Assembly (NCBI RefSeq): GCF_022201045.2 | Contig: NC_068560.1 | Span: 25,127,501-25,191,500, forward strand | Reading direction: 5' to 3' | Source of the DNA: Citrus sinensis | Taxonomy: Eukaryota > Streptophyta > Magnoliopsida > Sapindales > Rutaceae | Length of the DNA stretch: 64,000 nt | In this document: positions 9,860 to 21,161 of the stretch, piece by piece | Position numbering within the stretch: the stretch's first letter is position 1 | How the letters are laid out: each line of letters opens with the position of its first letter | Made by a program: the position numbers and the translations under genes | Notes under the pieces: generated by a model | The model's database searches: none | Seen by the model: the letters and a program-made list of their open reading frames with translations, nothing else | What the model was told of the DNA's origin: nothing

Positions 9860-11305
9860 GTAACTGACTTTTTTGATTGGGCATGCTGATTAATTTGTTA
9901 TTAGTTTGAATTAGTCTTTTTCTTCTTCCCCATGACAGGAATCGGAATTAGTTTTTTTTTTCTTTTTCTTTTGAATTACAACACAAACTTAGAAATTTGT
10001 TGATAGCAGAATCAGAAAGCGCTGTCAAGACCTGCCGATTTCATAATTAAAATTTGTGGCCCTCGAGGTATCACTATTGAAATCTAGTCCAAAAGTATGT
10101 TTCTAAAGAAATTGAACAATCACTCTCACAAAAAAAAAACAGGGAAACCCAAACATCAACATCAATAATGACTCACGATGTTAGTAGATGGCCCAACTAT
10201 TTGCCACAAAAATTTATATATATTTTAAGTTCATAAAAATCAATATATTAATAGTGACAATATTTTATTTTTTCTTTTTCCCGAAAATCAATTATTAGGC
10301 AACAAACAATACTATAACTATATATGTGGTGTAAAGGCCAGATGAACAAAGCGATCATAAAGGTATGTCAGAAACATAGACAAAAGGATTCGTATATATA
10401 TACAAAAATATTAGTAAATTTTTTTTTTTAGTATATTAAACCCTTTGATATCTTAAGACCGCATTGGATCTTAACTAATCCAGATTTAAGTTGGGTATGA
10501 CCACTAGGGCGGTAAAGATCTCCCAATAAGTTTTAACGTACTTGCATTCTCAAGTTTCGAATTGAAAACCTTAATTAAGTTAAAACAAAATATTATTAAA
10601 TTTTTAAATTTCGCTAGGATCACCTTATTCAATCAATATTAAAAAGAGGTCTTCTCAGCATTTTTAAAAAATAAATTAAGGTCATATTTCGTATTGAGAT
10701 ATTATATTTTTTTAAGTTACAACTAATATGAAAAAAATATAATTATGAAATAAAAACTAATAGTGTATAGTAAATATAACTTTTAACTAATAATTTTATC
10801 AAAAATAATAAAGATTTTATAATTTTTTTAAAAATCAAATTAACTCCTAAGCTACAGTTACTAATTTTTACCAAACACATCAATATTATTTCTCTTACAC
10901 TACAGCTACTGAATGTTAATACCATTCACACTTTGAAAAACAATACACACACACATACATACTTGTATATACATATATAAAAAATTTAATATTGTTAAAC
11001 TGCACTGTTTATTAATGTATTTAAATTTTTTTAAAAAAAGGCCTCACCACTATATACAGCCATAAAATTTCCTCAAAAAAAAATTAAAAAAATAAATTTA
11101 TCGAAATTTATAGGGCATCTGTCGTTCTCTCCTTTGTTTTCTTTCCATTGGTCAGTTAAATGTTTTAAACACGTGCGATATGGTAATGGAATCTATGTCA
11201 ATCACGAAAATGTAATATGTGGTCCATCTAATTAAAGTTATTAAGAAAAATATAATTTCCCAAAAAGAAAAGGTTAATAAGAAATAATTTGTGGCCCATC
11301 TAAAC
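9860..11305. other. A+T-rich intergenic DNA with MITE-like remnants
   Basis: No supported gene. About 10440-10580 resembles a dispersed sequence also seen at about 25910-26000 (shared blocks around GGGCGGTAAAGATCTCCCAATAAG and GGGTGGCAAAGCTCTCTCAATAAG). About 10680-10925 resembles the A+T-rich MITE-like family at 3198-3481 (start AAGGTCATATTTCGTATTGAG). Ends could not be fixed. Confidence 0.4.
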
Positions 11306-12095
11306 ATGGTGGCTTTAGGTATAGGCGAACAAGGCGGTCGCCTAAGGCCCCATATTTTGTGAAGGCTATATTTTTAATTTTTTTTTGATAATTCTCATTT
11401 TTTTTAAATTACGTATTTTAGGAAATCAAAAAGCTTATTAATATCTTTCTAATTATTAATTATCCTATAGTTAAGAATTATTTTTTTATGAAAAATCTAT
11501 ATTTGATAACATTAATGTTAAATAGATATAACTAATAATATTATTTAATCATTAATTCATTCATTATTAGTCTTTCAAAAAAAAATTAAATTAATTATCT
11601 TTTTAATTTCCTCAAAAAATTAATTATTTAATGTTAGAATATTTGACTTTTAGTATTTCTTTTAATTTCCATTAAAAACTTTGTAATCTCAAAAATCAGT
11701 AAATAAAAAAATTTCTTGCTCACTTCTCTAAAAAGAAAAATATTATATTCATTGGTTCATTTAAAAAAAATCAATTTATAGAAATACAAAGTCCATTTCT
11801 ATTATCTGATCATTAATTTATCATCTCAACTTTTTATATTCTATCATTCTAAATATCCTATTTGAAAATAATATTATTTGTATTTATTTGATTGTTTATT
11901 TTGTAATAGTTTTAATGGAATAAAAAATGTCTTCTTAACTTTTTTTTAGGTTTCATTTTTAAAATTCAAGAATTACAAATGAAATAAATTTTGAGCTTTT
12001 TTTTTTATTTCTTTAAATATTGAAATTGTAAAACAAATAAAGGCCTCATAAAAAAATTTCGCCTAGTACCCCAAAGACTATAAAGCCGGCCCTGC
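11306..12095. mobile_element. 790-bp non-autonomous hAT-type element
   Basis: The element is flanked by an 8-bp direct repeat ATCTAAAC (11298-11305 and 12096-12103), the target length of hAT transposons. Ends are imperfect inverted repeats: left ATGGTGGCTTTAGGTATAGG, right (reverse complement) GCAGGGCCGGCTTTATAG. A related 556-bp element lies at 50729-51284. The interior is A+T-rich and non-coding. Confidence 0.75.
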
Positions 12096-12103
12096 ATCTA
12101 AAC

Positions 12104-14990
12104 TGATTAACGATTAGATTGAGTAGAGTACGGTATCATCCACTTATGCAAACTCAACTCAAAAAAGCAAAAAAGATTTTTAAAAACACGTGTCAATTGC
12201 GTAAACCATCATTTTAACAACTTAGCAACTCTATCAAGCAAGATTAACCGACACCATTTAAATACCGCAAGTCAATCACGAGAGGATATTATTTAAAAAA
12301 AATGAAAAGCATAAGTTAATATGATATATTATTTATTATATTTTCATAAATATAATACAATAATGATGGAGGTGGAAACCTCAGTTAGTTAGCTTGCCGA
12401 TCATTTGCTAATAATTGCCAATTAATATCTAATACAAACAAGCCTTATTAGAAGTCAAATATATGAGAAAATAGATGAATGATTAAATTCGGGATAGAAT
12501 TCATTAACTTTAAATCCACAACATTTATTTATAAAAAAAAAACAAATAAAAAGAAAAAAAAAACAATGCTTTATTAGAAGTCAAAAAATACGATTTAATT
12601 ATGTGCTTGTCCGTATAAAAATAAAAAAGCTTAAGCCGTAAATATGTAATCATCAATGTGAGTGAAGTAAGTTTATATTCATCATCTAATAAAATGAGGG
12701 ATAAATAAATTTGAGAGTGAAGTCCGGATTCAAAAATTAAGATTTTTACATAAATAAATTTTAATAATTAAAATTAAATTTAATATTTGTTATTGATGTA
12801 ATATAATTGATTTATTATTTATGAGTAAATAAATGAATATTTATATTCGGAAAGAACTCATTTAAGAGTGGGATTATTGACACCCTTATAAATATCTCTT
12901 AATGCCCCTTTTCTTAATTAACCCCATTAAAATATTTAAAAAATTATAAAATTCTTTTAACATCTCCATCATTGACAAAATACCTGCAAGTAAAATTTAT
13001 TGCGTAAACTCCATTCTCTAATTTTTATTATTAAACCTCATTTCAACAACTAAAGTCTCTTTTATTTAAAAGAAAAAAATAATAGATTTTCATTCTCTCC
13101 ATTGTAGTCATCAGTGGTAAATTTTTAACCCGAAAATTAGAGAAAAAAAAAAGCAAACCATTTTACTTTCTAAAATGAAAAAAATAAATTTGACTTTTGA
13201 GTGGGAGTATAACTAGAATTGTCCAATTATGTAATTTTGTAAAGATTAAAATTGTAAAATAATTTAAGAGATTTTAACAGATATTTAGAGGGGTGTCAAT
13301 AGCCCCACTCCTCATTTAACTTTAAATGCGTGACATTTATTTATAAGTTGTAACTACAATATATTTTAGAGTAACATTAGAGATCCCAACAATTAGGTCC
13401 GAATATGAGTTACAGTTAAATGTGGCTTTTTTAAATAAATAGTATAATAATAATTTTATCAATTATGAAATTCACCAACTAATAAATTAATAAATAAAAA
13501 AACAATTGGAGCTGAAGTTAGGACTCAACTATTGGCATTCTAATCATCAAGCCTTAACTCGAGTTCTAATTGCTATGCATTGAATCATTCATCTGCTAAA
13601 TATTAAATTTTATAACAAATAAAAATTAATATTTTACCATCTACTATATGAATATCATATAAGCTGAGACTTAAATTGTGATTCACTTATTGAAATTTTT
13701 AACATTACTCATATATAATTATAGTTATTATATAACATGACTTAGGTATCGTTAAATAATCAGATTTTATTGATTTTCTAATGTGACGGTGGCCAGACAG
13801 TGTGGAACCTCTATTTATAACAGGAAAAGCATATAATTTTTGACGTATTATTTGATCATAAAACAAAAATGCAAAATTTTGAAGATTTTGATTTCGCAAA
13901 ATCTTCTTTTAGGGATAATCACGAGCTCGTCACAACGTAATCACCGCATCCGATTGTGCATTGCGTTGTTCTGGAAAATGCCTTTTTGCTAAAGTGGATT
14001 TCATGGCTCGTGCCCTAACTGTAATCACTTTATCTCATGTGAACTTAAACCAATATTGCACTCACGACGTGGCAGCACGTGAACCTGATGATCTGTCCAC
14101 CTAGAACACATCAATCTTATAACACTAATTTTATGCCAAATCGACTTTCAATTTAATTATTAAGACTGTTTTCAAATTTGGGACTACGTTCGGGTCAAGA
14201 TTGAATTATTGATCAATAAAAATATCTTGGAATATTATAAGAATTTTAAATTTGGGACTATGTATGGATCAAGATTGATTAATTGAAATATTGACAAGAT
14301 ATTATTTTTGTAATATTAAAAAAATTGGCAAAGCGCTTCGGAAATTCGGATATTCCATTCTAAATATTCGTATTTTTTAAAAATAAATTGTTCCTAAATT
14401 AGTAAGAAAGAGAAATTCATTTATTGGTGGATCCGTGACGACCACTCAACATCAAATTTTGGAGTGTGATACTATAAATAATATATTCATAGCTAATTTT
14501 GTTAGAGTTGAAAAAAAAAAAAAGCCTTTTACATTTATCTTGAGAATTTTTATCATAACCCAGAAAAAAGTTATTTTTAAAATAGTTATGTCGTTTTTAT
14601 TTGAAATTTATGGACGAAAATAGAAAAAAATTTAGTATAAAAATCGTAAAGGACAAAAAAAAATTGTGTTATAGTGAATTTTTTATCTTACGTCAATTTT
14701 TAAAAAATAATTATAGTACTATTTTTATATAATTTTTTGTGCGCATATTATTATTGTTTATATATATATATATATACAGTTTTGATATTTTATACACCGC
14801 CATCTTTAAACTGCCGCCAAATAGAAAATCGCTGTTTGAACTAGTTCTGTCCACGTAACCGTACATCCAATCCCACGCTAAGACAAGCCGCCCTGGATCA
14901 CCCCCATCCGTCCATCTACACTCTAGTAATCAAATCCAACGGTGATTCATCATCCTCATTATCAACCCTTGCCCCGTTGCCCCGCAACAC
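12104..14990. other. A+T-rich intergenic DNA, distal upstream region of the antiporter gene
   Basis: No coding or RNA gene was recognised. Short frames here are low-complexity A+T sequence. The stretch near 14065-14082 holds paired ACGT-core motifs (separate entry), and 14759-14774 is a short (TA)n run. Confidence 0.45.
14067..14081 (+). promoter_or_regulatory. Paired ACGT-core (ABRE/G-box-like) motifs
   Basis: ACGTGGC (14067-14073) matches the ABA-response element core and CACGTG (14076-14081) is a G-box, with the two ACGT cores 10 bp apart. They lie roughly 1.1 kb upstream of the first transcribed exon of the antiporter gene. Salt- or ABA-responsive control of vacuolar NHX genes is known in other plants. 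A role here is inference. Confidence 0.3.
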
Positions 14991-15149
14991 ACGCCTCTTC
15001 TTTCAATTTCTCTTTCTTTCCAGAATTTTCACCTTTATACCAAATTACCAAACTTAAAAGATGAAAAATAAAAAAATAAAAAAATTATCCCCTTTTAAAA
15101 TTTTTTTTGTTTGTTTTATTATGTTCTAGTGTTATTAAAAATTAAAGCG

Positions 15150-15835
15150 TCGAGAGCTGAATTTATTTTATCATAATTTCTGCTCTTTCTCTCTCCCGCT
15201 GACTCTCTGTTTCTGGGTTTCAATCATTTGGATTTTTTTTTTCGGCAAATGAGAAGCGTTACGGTAAGTAATTTTCAGCTTTACGAGAAATTCGATAAGA
15301 AAAAGTCGAAGGAATAATTTTCTCGGCAACCAAACGCAACTTCTTTTAATGTTTTATTCGCATATTCTCTTCTCAATTTCGATCTTTCGAACTTTTTTTT
15401 GTAGTCGCGAAAACTTTTAATTGATTGAATTTCACAATTATATCGGAATATTTTAGCTGAATTTAATTAAAAGGAATTTTTCTTCAAGTTACCAGAAATA
15501 ACTTTTACATATTTATTCGTCAATTTTCTTTTCAATTTTATATTTTTTTCCCAACAAAGAAAAAAGGATTCATTTTTGTTTTTATATTCGTTTTGTTTTG
15601 TTTTTACTGCTTGGAAGCTTCGTTTTAAAGTTAAATGTACCAAATTATGTAATTACTGTATGTATTGATTAGAAAGGAGTAATTTTTATTTAATTACTTG
15701 TTTGTTTGTTTGTTTTGATGCAGGTTTGTGAACTGACTGGCTTGTTTGGAGAAAATCAGAGTTTTAGAGTTGTGAAGAAGAAGTAAAATTAATCTGTATT
15801 GAGCAATTGATTGATAAAAGCTGTGGTTGCAAAAA
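15150..15835 (+). other. 5' leader of the antiporter gene with a leader intron
   Basis: A non-coding first exon ends before donor GTAAGTAATT at 15263. A 461-nt T-rich intron ends with TTTTGATGCAG at 15723. The second exon carries 112 nt of leader before the ATG at 15836. The transcription start is not certain; a pyrimidine-rich stretch covers about 14990-15240. Leader introns of this kind often raise expression in plants (general knowledge). Confidence 0.6.
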
Positions 15836-18800
15836 ATGGATCAAGCAATAAGTTCTGTTGTAAGGAAATTGCAAATGGTGAACACGTCTGATCACAACTC
15901 GGTGGTTTCCATAAACATTTTTGTGGCGCTTCTTTGTGCTTCTATTGTGATTGGTCACCTTCTTGAAGAAAGCCGGTGGATGAACGAGTCCATTACAGCT
16001 CTACTGATTGTTAGTTCTCTAAGCTTTATGTGTTTTTTTCTGGTTAATTTTTATACAATGAAGAAAGTGACAAAATTGATGTCATTTTGATCAAGTCTTG
16101 TTGATTTCAATAGGGAGTGAATTAAGATCGAATAGTACATGCATTGATGTAGGTCAGTGGCAAGCTAGAAGTAGATGCTTATGCTGAGTGCTTGCAGCAG
16201 GCTTAAACCAGTGGAGGTTTTGAGACACTAATGATTATGTCCAAAATAGATTGGTGGTTCATATATTTGATTGATATTTTACTTAATTTGAGTTGATGGC
16301 AACGTGCGCATGTATACATTTTGTTGTAATTTTAAGTTTCTTTCTTTTTTTAATAAGTGAAAAAAAGAAAAGAGAAAAGCTAGCTATTTTAGCTGAATCT
16401 AACACGCGAGTGGATGATTTTGAGACCCCAAATTTTTAGTAATTACTAAGATTAATGGGTTGGCTAACATATTTGATTTAGAATATCAATTAATATGGGT
16501 TTATGGCTGCTTATGATTGAGTGTAGTATATAGCATTAAGATTAAACAAGTGGAGGTTTTGAGGTCATATTGAGGATTTTTCAGTTTTTATTTTATTATA
16601 TTTTTCTATTCTTGATTTTGTGCATTAATGATGTGGGTTTGGTGGCAGGGAGTTTGTGCAGGTGTGATTATTTTGCTGACAACTGGGGGAAAAAGCTCAC
16701 ATCTGTTTGTGTTCAGTGAAGATCTGTTCTTTATATATGTGTTGCCCCCCATTATATTTAATGCAGGGTGAGTTTATTCTGTTATTGATGACTGTTTGAA
16801 TTTTGAATGATTGTTTTTGGTTCATTTTCATGATTTAATTCTAATCTATGATTGTCATGTCTTTTCTGTTGTGCCAGATTTCAGGTGAAAAAGAAGCAAT
16901 TTTTCCGTAACTTCATTACTATCATGCTGTTTGGTGCAATTGGGACATTAGTAAGCTGTACCATCATATCACTAGGTACATCCTTCAAAACTTCTTCTCT
17001 GTCTGACTAACTCAATAATGTACGCTTCTAAACAATTCTGATTAGAATATATGTACTAAAGGCATTCAGATTTCTCATAGGTTCAACCTTCCTTGTTCGC
17101 ATGTTTGTTCATGAGAAGAGAAACCCTGGATTAAAATTTTTATGATGTTTAAATTTCTCTTGGTGTCAGTAACACCTCATTTGAGTTGGATTATAGGTCC
17201 AAAAGCACATGATTGATTGGTGCTCACTGTAATTGTTGCTGGACACAGGTGTTATTCAGTTCTTTAAGAAATTGGATATTGGTACTCTGGATATAGGAGA
17301 TTATCTAGGTATTATCTTTATCTTTCTCTCTTTTTGGGATTACTTTAAATCCTATGAGGCGTCTTAGTGATTTGATCTTTTATTTTCAGCAATTGGTGCA
17401 ATATTTGCTGCGACAGATTCCGTTTGCACGTTGCAGGTAAGTCCCTCGTCAAAGTTGCGGTAGCATTTTAAACTTCCAATAACTAACTTACAAAAGATGT
17501 ACAATATTGGCTTGTTTGTTTAATTTGCAGGTGCTTAATCAGGATGACACACCTTTGCTCTACAGTCTGGTATTTGGGGAGGGTGTTGTTAATGATGCTA
17601 CATCTGTGGTTCTTTTCAATGCAATCCAGAGCTTTGACCTCACTCATATAAATACCAGATCAGCATTTCAGTTTATTGGAAACTTCCTTTATCTATTTTT
17701 CACTAGCACTTTGCTGGGGGTGATTGTAAGTCCCTCTCTCTTTTGTTTGAATATGTGTGAATAATGCCTTCAGTGCTCCAGGTGTGTAACCTCGTGGTTT
17801 TTCTCACAGGGCGGACTGCTTAGTGCTTATGTTATTAAAAAGCTGTATTTTGGCAGGTATATGGTCATCTTTATTAGGTTTTTGTTGGCCTTAATGAGTA
17901 GTTTTCAAACTTTTGTAATTCGCTAATTTCCTCAAATTTTAGAGTTAAACTGATATCGTTTCTTTTTCTTGTGAATAAGCAATACTTTATTATAATAATA
18001 CCAAGGAATTTTTTTTTTTTTTGGGTGATACCAAATATTTTACTCAATTCTTTTGAGAGTTGTTATGTACTATAGACTAGTAGTTGATAATATAAGTCTA
18101 TTTATGTATCTGATATGGTCCAGGCACTCGACAGATCGTGAGGTTGCTATCATGGTGCTCATGGCATACCTTTCATATATGCTGGCCGAAGTAAGATTCT
18201 CCTTAACTACATCTGAAATTTCCTGAAGAGCTCTTCTTTGGTTTCTCTATAACATGACAATATTGATGTTTGCTATCATGTCCTGCAGTTGTTCTATTTA
18301 AGTGGCATTCTCACAGTATTTTTCTGTGGGATTGTGATGTCCCATTATACCTGGCACAATGTGACTGAGAGTTCAAGAGTTACTACCAAGTAAGTCTTTT
18401 CCATTAAATGATGTTAGGCTGTCTGAATGCCACGGTTGTATACTTTTTGACTAAAACACTAATTGAATTGGTATGTGTATTGTTTATCGCTTACATGTTG
18501 TAATCAATACAGGCACACTTTTGCAACCTTATCATTTGTTGCTGAAATTTTTATCTTCTTATATGTTGGTATGGATGCCCTGGACATTGAGAAGTGGAGA
18601 TTCGTAAAGGGCAGGTGCAGTGACAGAACACTTGAGAACTCCAATGAATTGAAAATCTTCCACAGTATTTCTGTATATGACTGCCTTGATACAGAAATCA
18701 TCTATTATTTGTTTACATGGGCTCAAATTTCATTTTTTGCAGCCCTGGAACATCGGTTGCAGCGAGTGCGATGCTGATGGGTTTGATTATGGCTGGAAGA

Positions 18801-19822
18801 GCAGCTTTTGTTTTTCCCTTATCCTTTTTAACTAACTTAGCCAAGAAATCTCCTACAGAGAAAATTAGCATAAAGCAGCAAGTATGTTTTCTCTTCACGT
18901 GATGTTATCAATTTCTTCATCTTTATAAATATATTAATTTGCATAATCATACTCCCAATTTCAGGTTATCATATGGTGGGCTGGTCTCATGAGAGGTGCG
19001 GTATCTATGGCACTTGCTTACAATCAGGTAAAATGCCAAAAGTTCAGTTTTTTGTTAATTTAAATTTTGAATCTCAAATTCTGTTTTTTTCTTGGGAAAT
19101 TTTATAATCTTTCAAATTGCAGTAATTAGCTGAATTGTGTTAAATGTTTTTATTTAATAAAAATTGGTGGTGATGCAGTTTACTAGGTCAGGGCACACTC
19201 AATTGCGGGAAAACGCTATTATGATCACCAGCACCATAACTGTTGTTCTTTTCAGCACAGTGGTAAGATATTTTGACTTGTGATAAATTCCTTAGAATCA
19301 AACTGGTTGCCTGGAATCAACAGTTATATTCGTTAATCTCTTAACTTACACTGAGCTGCACGAGGATGTACTTAATGATTACTGTGTGGGCTTGCAACTG
19401 CACTTCAGATCTTCTGTACAATATCTTCTGTACACAAAATTTTCAAGCTTTTTGGTAATGATAGTTATCCTGCATTTTGGTCATGTTAGGTGTTCGGTTT
19501 GATGACTAAACCTCTGATAAGATTACTTCTGCCTCATCCAAAACACACGACAAACCATATACTATCAGATCCCAGTACTCCAAAATCTCTGTCGCAGCCA
19601 CTCCTTGAGGAGGGCCAGCAGGACTCTTACGCTGACCTTGTTGGCCCTACTGTTCCCCGTCCTGGCAGCTTGCGTGCTCTTCTGACGACCCCTACACACA
19701 CGGTTCACTACTACTGGCGCAAGTTTGATGACGCCTTCATGCGCCCCGTTTTTGGCGGTCGGGGTTTTGCACCCTTTGTTCCTGGCTCGCCAACGGAACG
19801 AAGCGTCCGTGGAGGACAGTGA
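15836..19822 (+). CDS. NHX1/2-like: Vacuolar Na+(K+)/H+ antiporter, NHX class I
   Basis: This gene encodes a tonoplast exchanger that loads Na+ or K+ into the vacuole against H+. Fourteen coding exons, all GT-AG: 15836-16009, 16649-16767, 16878-16975, 17249-17308, 17390-17436, 17531-17725, 17810-17856, 18124-18190, 18289-18389, 18513-18614, 18743-18881, 18965-19027, 19179-19262, 19490-19822. They join to 1,629 nt, 542 aa, close to the usual 535-545. Landmarks: amiloride-site type LFFIYVLPPI (84-93), AATDSVC around Asp160, EGVVNDATS with Asp188, and the long hydrophilic C-tail ending in the conserved HYYWRKFDD...FVPGSPTERS block. Motifs favour the vacuolar (NHX1-4) over the endosomal (NHX5/6) class. 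A leader intron (15263-15723) precedes the ATG. No break was seen. Confidence 0.95.
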
Positions 19823-19962
19823 GAGAAGGAAAACTGTACCATAATTGTAAGTAAACGTGCGGTGCATTGAAAACAAGCAAGTGCATGGCTGAAAACCTTT
19901 TTCATTACTTTTTGTTGAGGCTTTAGCGTGGAGGTTAGCTGTTTGCACGAGTGCAGTGTTAA

Positions 19963-20282
19963 CATATTCTGTAAATCATCTTTGTTGTTGTGTATCTTAT
20001 AAGTAGCTAATTTTCATTTCATTTTCCTAAACTTGAAAACTGTAAGTGTGTTGCATAATATTTGAGGGTTTAATTCTATGTAACGTTTGTGTGCAGTGGG
20101 ATGGTGATTTTGCTGGGACGCGTGCATATTCTGTAAATCATCCTTGTTGATGTGTATCTTATAAGTAGCTAATTTTCATTTCATTTTCTTAAACATGAAA
20201 ACAGTAAGTGTGTTGCATAATGTTTGATGGTTTAATTCTATGTAACGTTTGTGTGCAGTGGGATGGTGATTTTGCTGGGACG
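19963..20282 (+). repeat. 162-bp tandem duplication in the antiporter 3' region
   Basis: CATATTCTGTAAATCATC at 19963 recurs at 20125, and the likeness continues to GTGATTTTGCTGGGACG at 20120 and 20282. A handful of substitutions separate the units. It lies in the probable 3'-UTR or just past it. Confidence 0.85.
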
Positions 20283-21161
20283 TGTTGTAATTTTACGATG
20301 CTTGGGTTGCATATAATGGAAGTTAAATAGGTTTTTGGGCTATTCTTGATTAAAGCCTAAGAAACAGAATTAGTTTTTATTTTGCTTCATAAATGAGTTA
20401 ATTGCATTAGACTTCATCTTCCATGAAATTGCCTTGACCTTCTTAATGAATAAACTATCAAGCACCTCTAAGATTTTAAAAATTTAATCGAAATAATACT
20501 TTATTAATTCATTGTTATTTTCCCTGCTAGCCCCAACTATTTCTTTTTCTTTTTCACCTCCAAAACTATTAAGGGCGTGTCTTGTTGAGGCATAAAAGTT
20601 TCGGGATTGGATTATTTTTACAAAATGTTATTTGTATTCCATGCTTGGTGTAAATAAAATAAGTTCAGATAGGACATCTTGAGCCCACACTTTTTTTAGC
20701 TAGGACCATACTTTTGAAAAATATAGAAATGGCACGTCTTACAATCTTTTTAACTCTCGAGTTACAGCTACATACAATCCTTTTCACTGTCGAGTAACAG
20801 TTTAACAGCAAGTCATCTGTTTGCTGAACTCATGAACGACATACAAGTTCCATAAATTGTACAAAATGTGCCCTTTGGGAAGACGAGTATTTAATGAAGA
20901 AAATGAAAATTACATGTTTATTGATTTGAACAGAGAAAAAAAAAAGAAAAAAGAAATTCAATATAAAGTACGGAAGAACATATGCAGATGGAAAACGACC
21001 AATTATTAAAAAATAATTTGATCTTCCATTATTTTAAAGAATCAAATTCGCCATGGACTGAAAAAATTCAGACTATTCAGTGCCCAAATCATGTACCATT
21101 AACAGAAAATAAAGTAATCTACAGAACTATACATGGCAGAATTAGGCCCGTGAGAAACCGA
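20283..21161. other. Convergent intergenic stretch between antiporter and FRIGIDA-like genes
   Basis: A+T-rich, no gene supported. It should contain the 3' ends of both convergent transcripts, and several AATAAA-like words are present on both strands (for example AATAAACT near 20447 on the plus strand). Confidence 0.4.
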
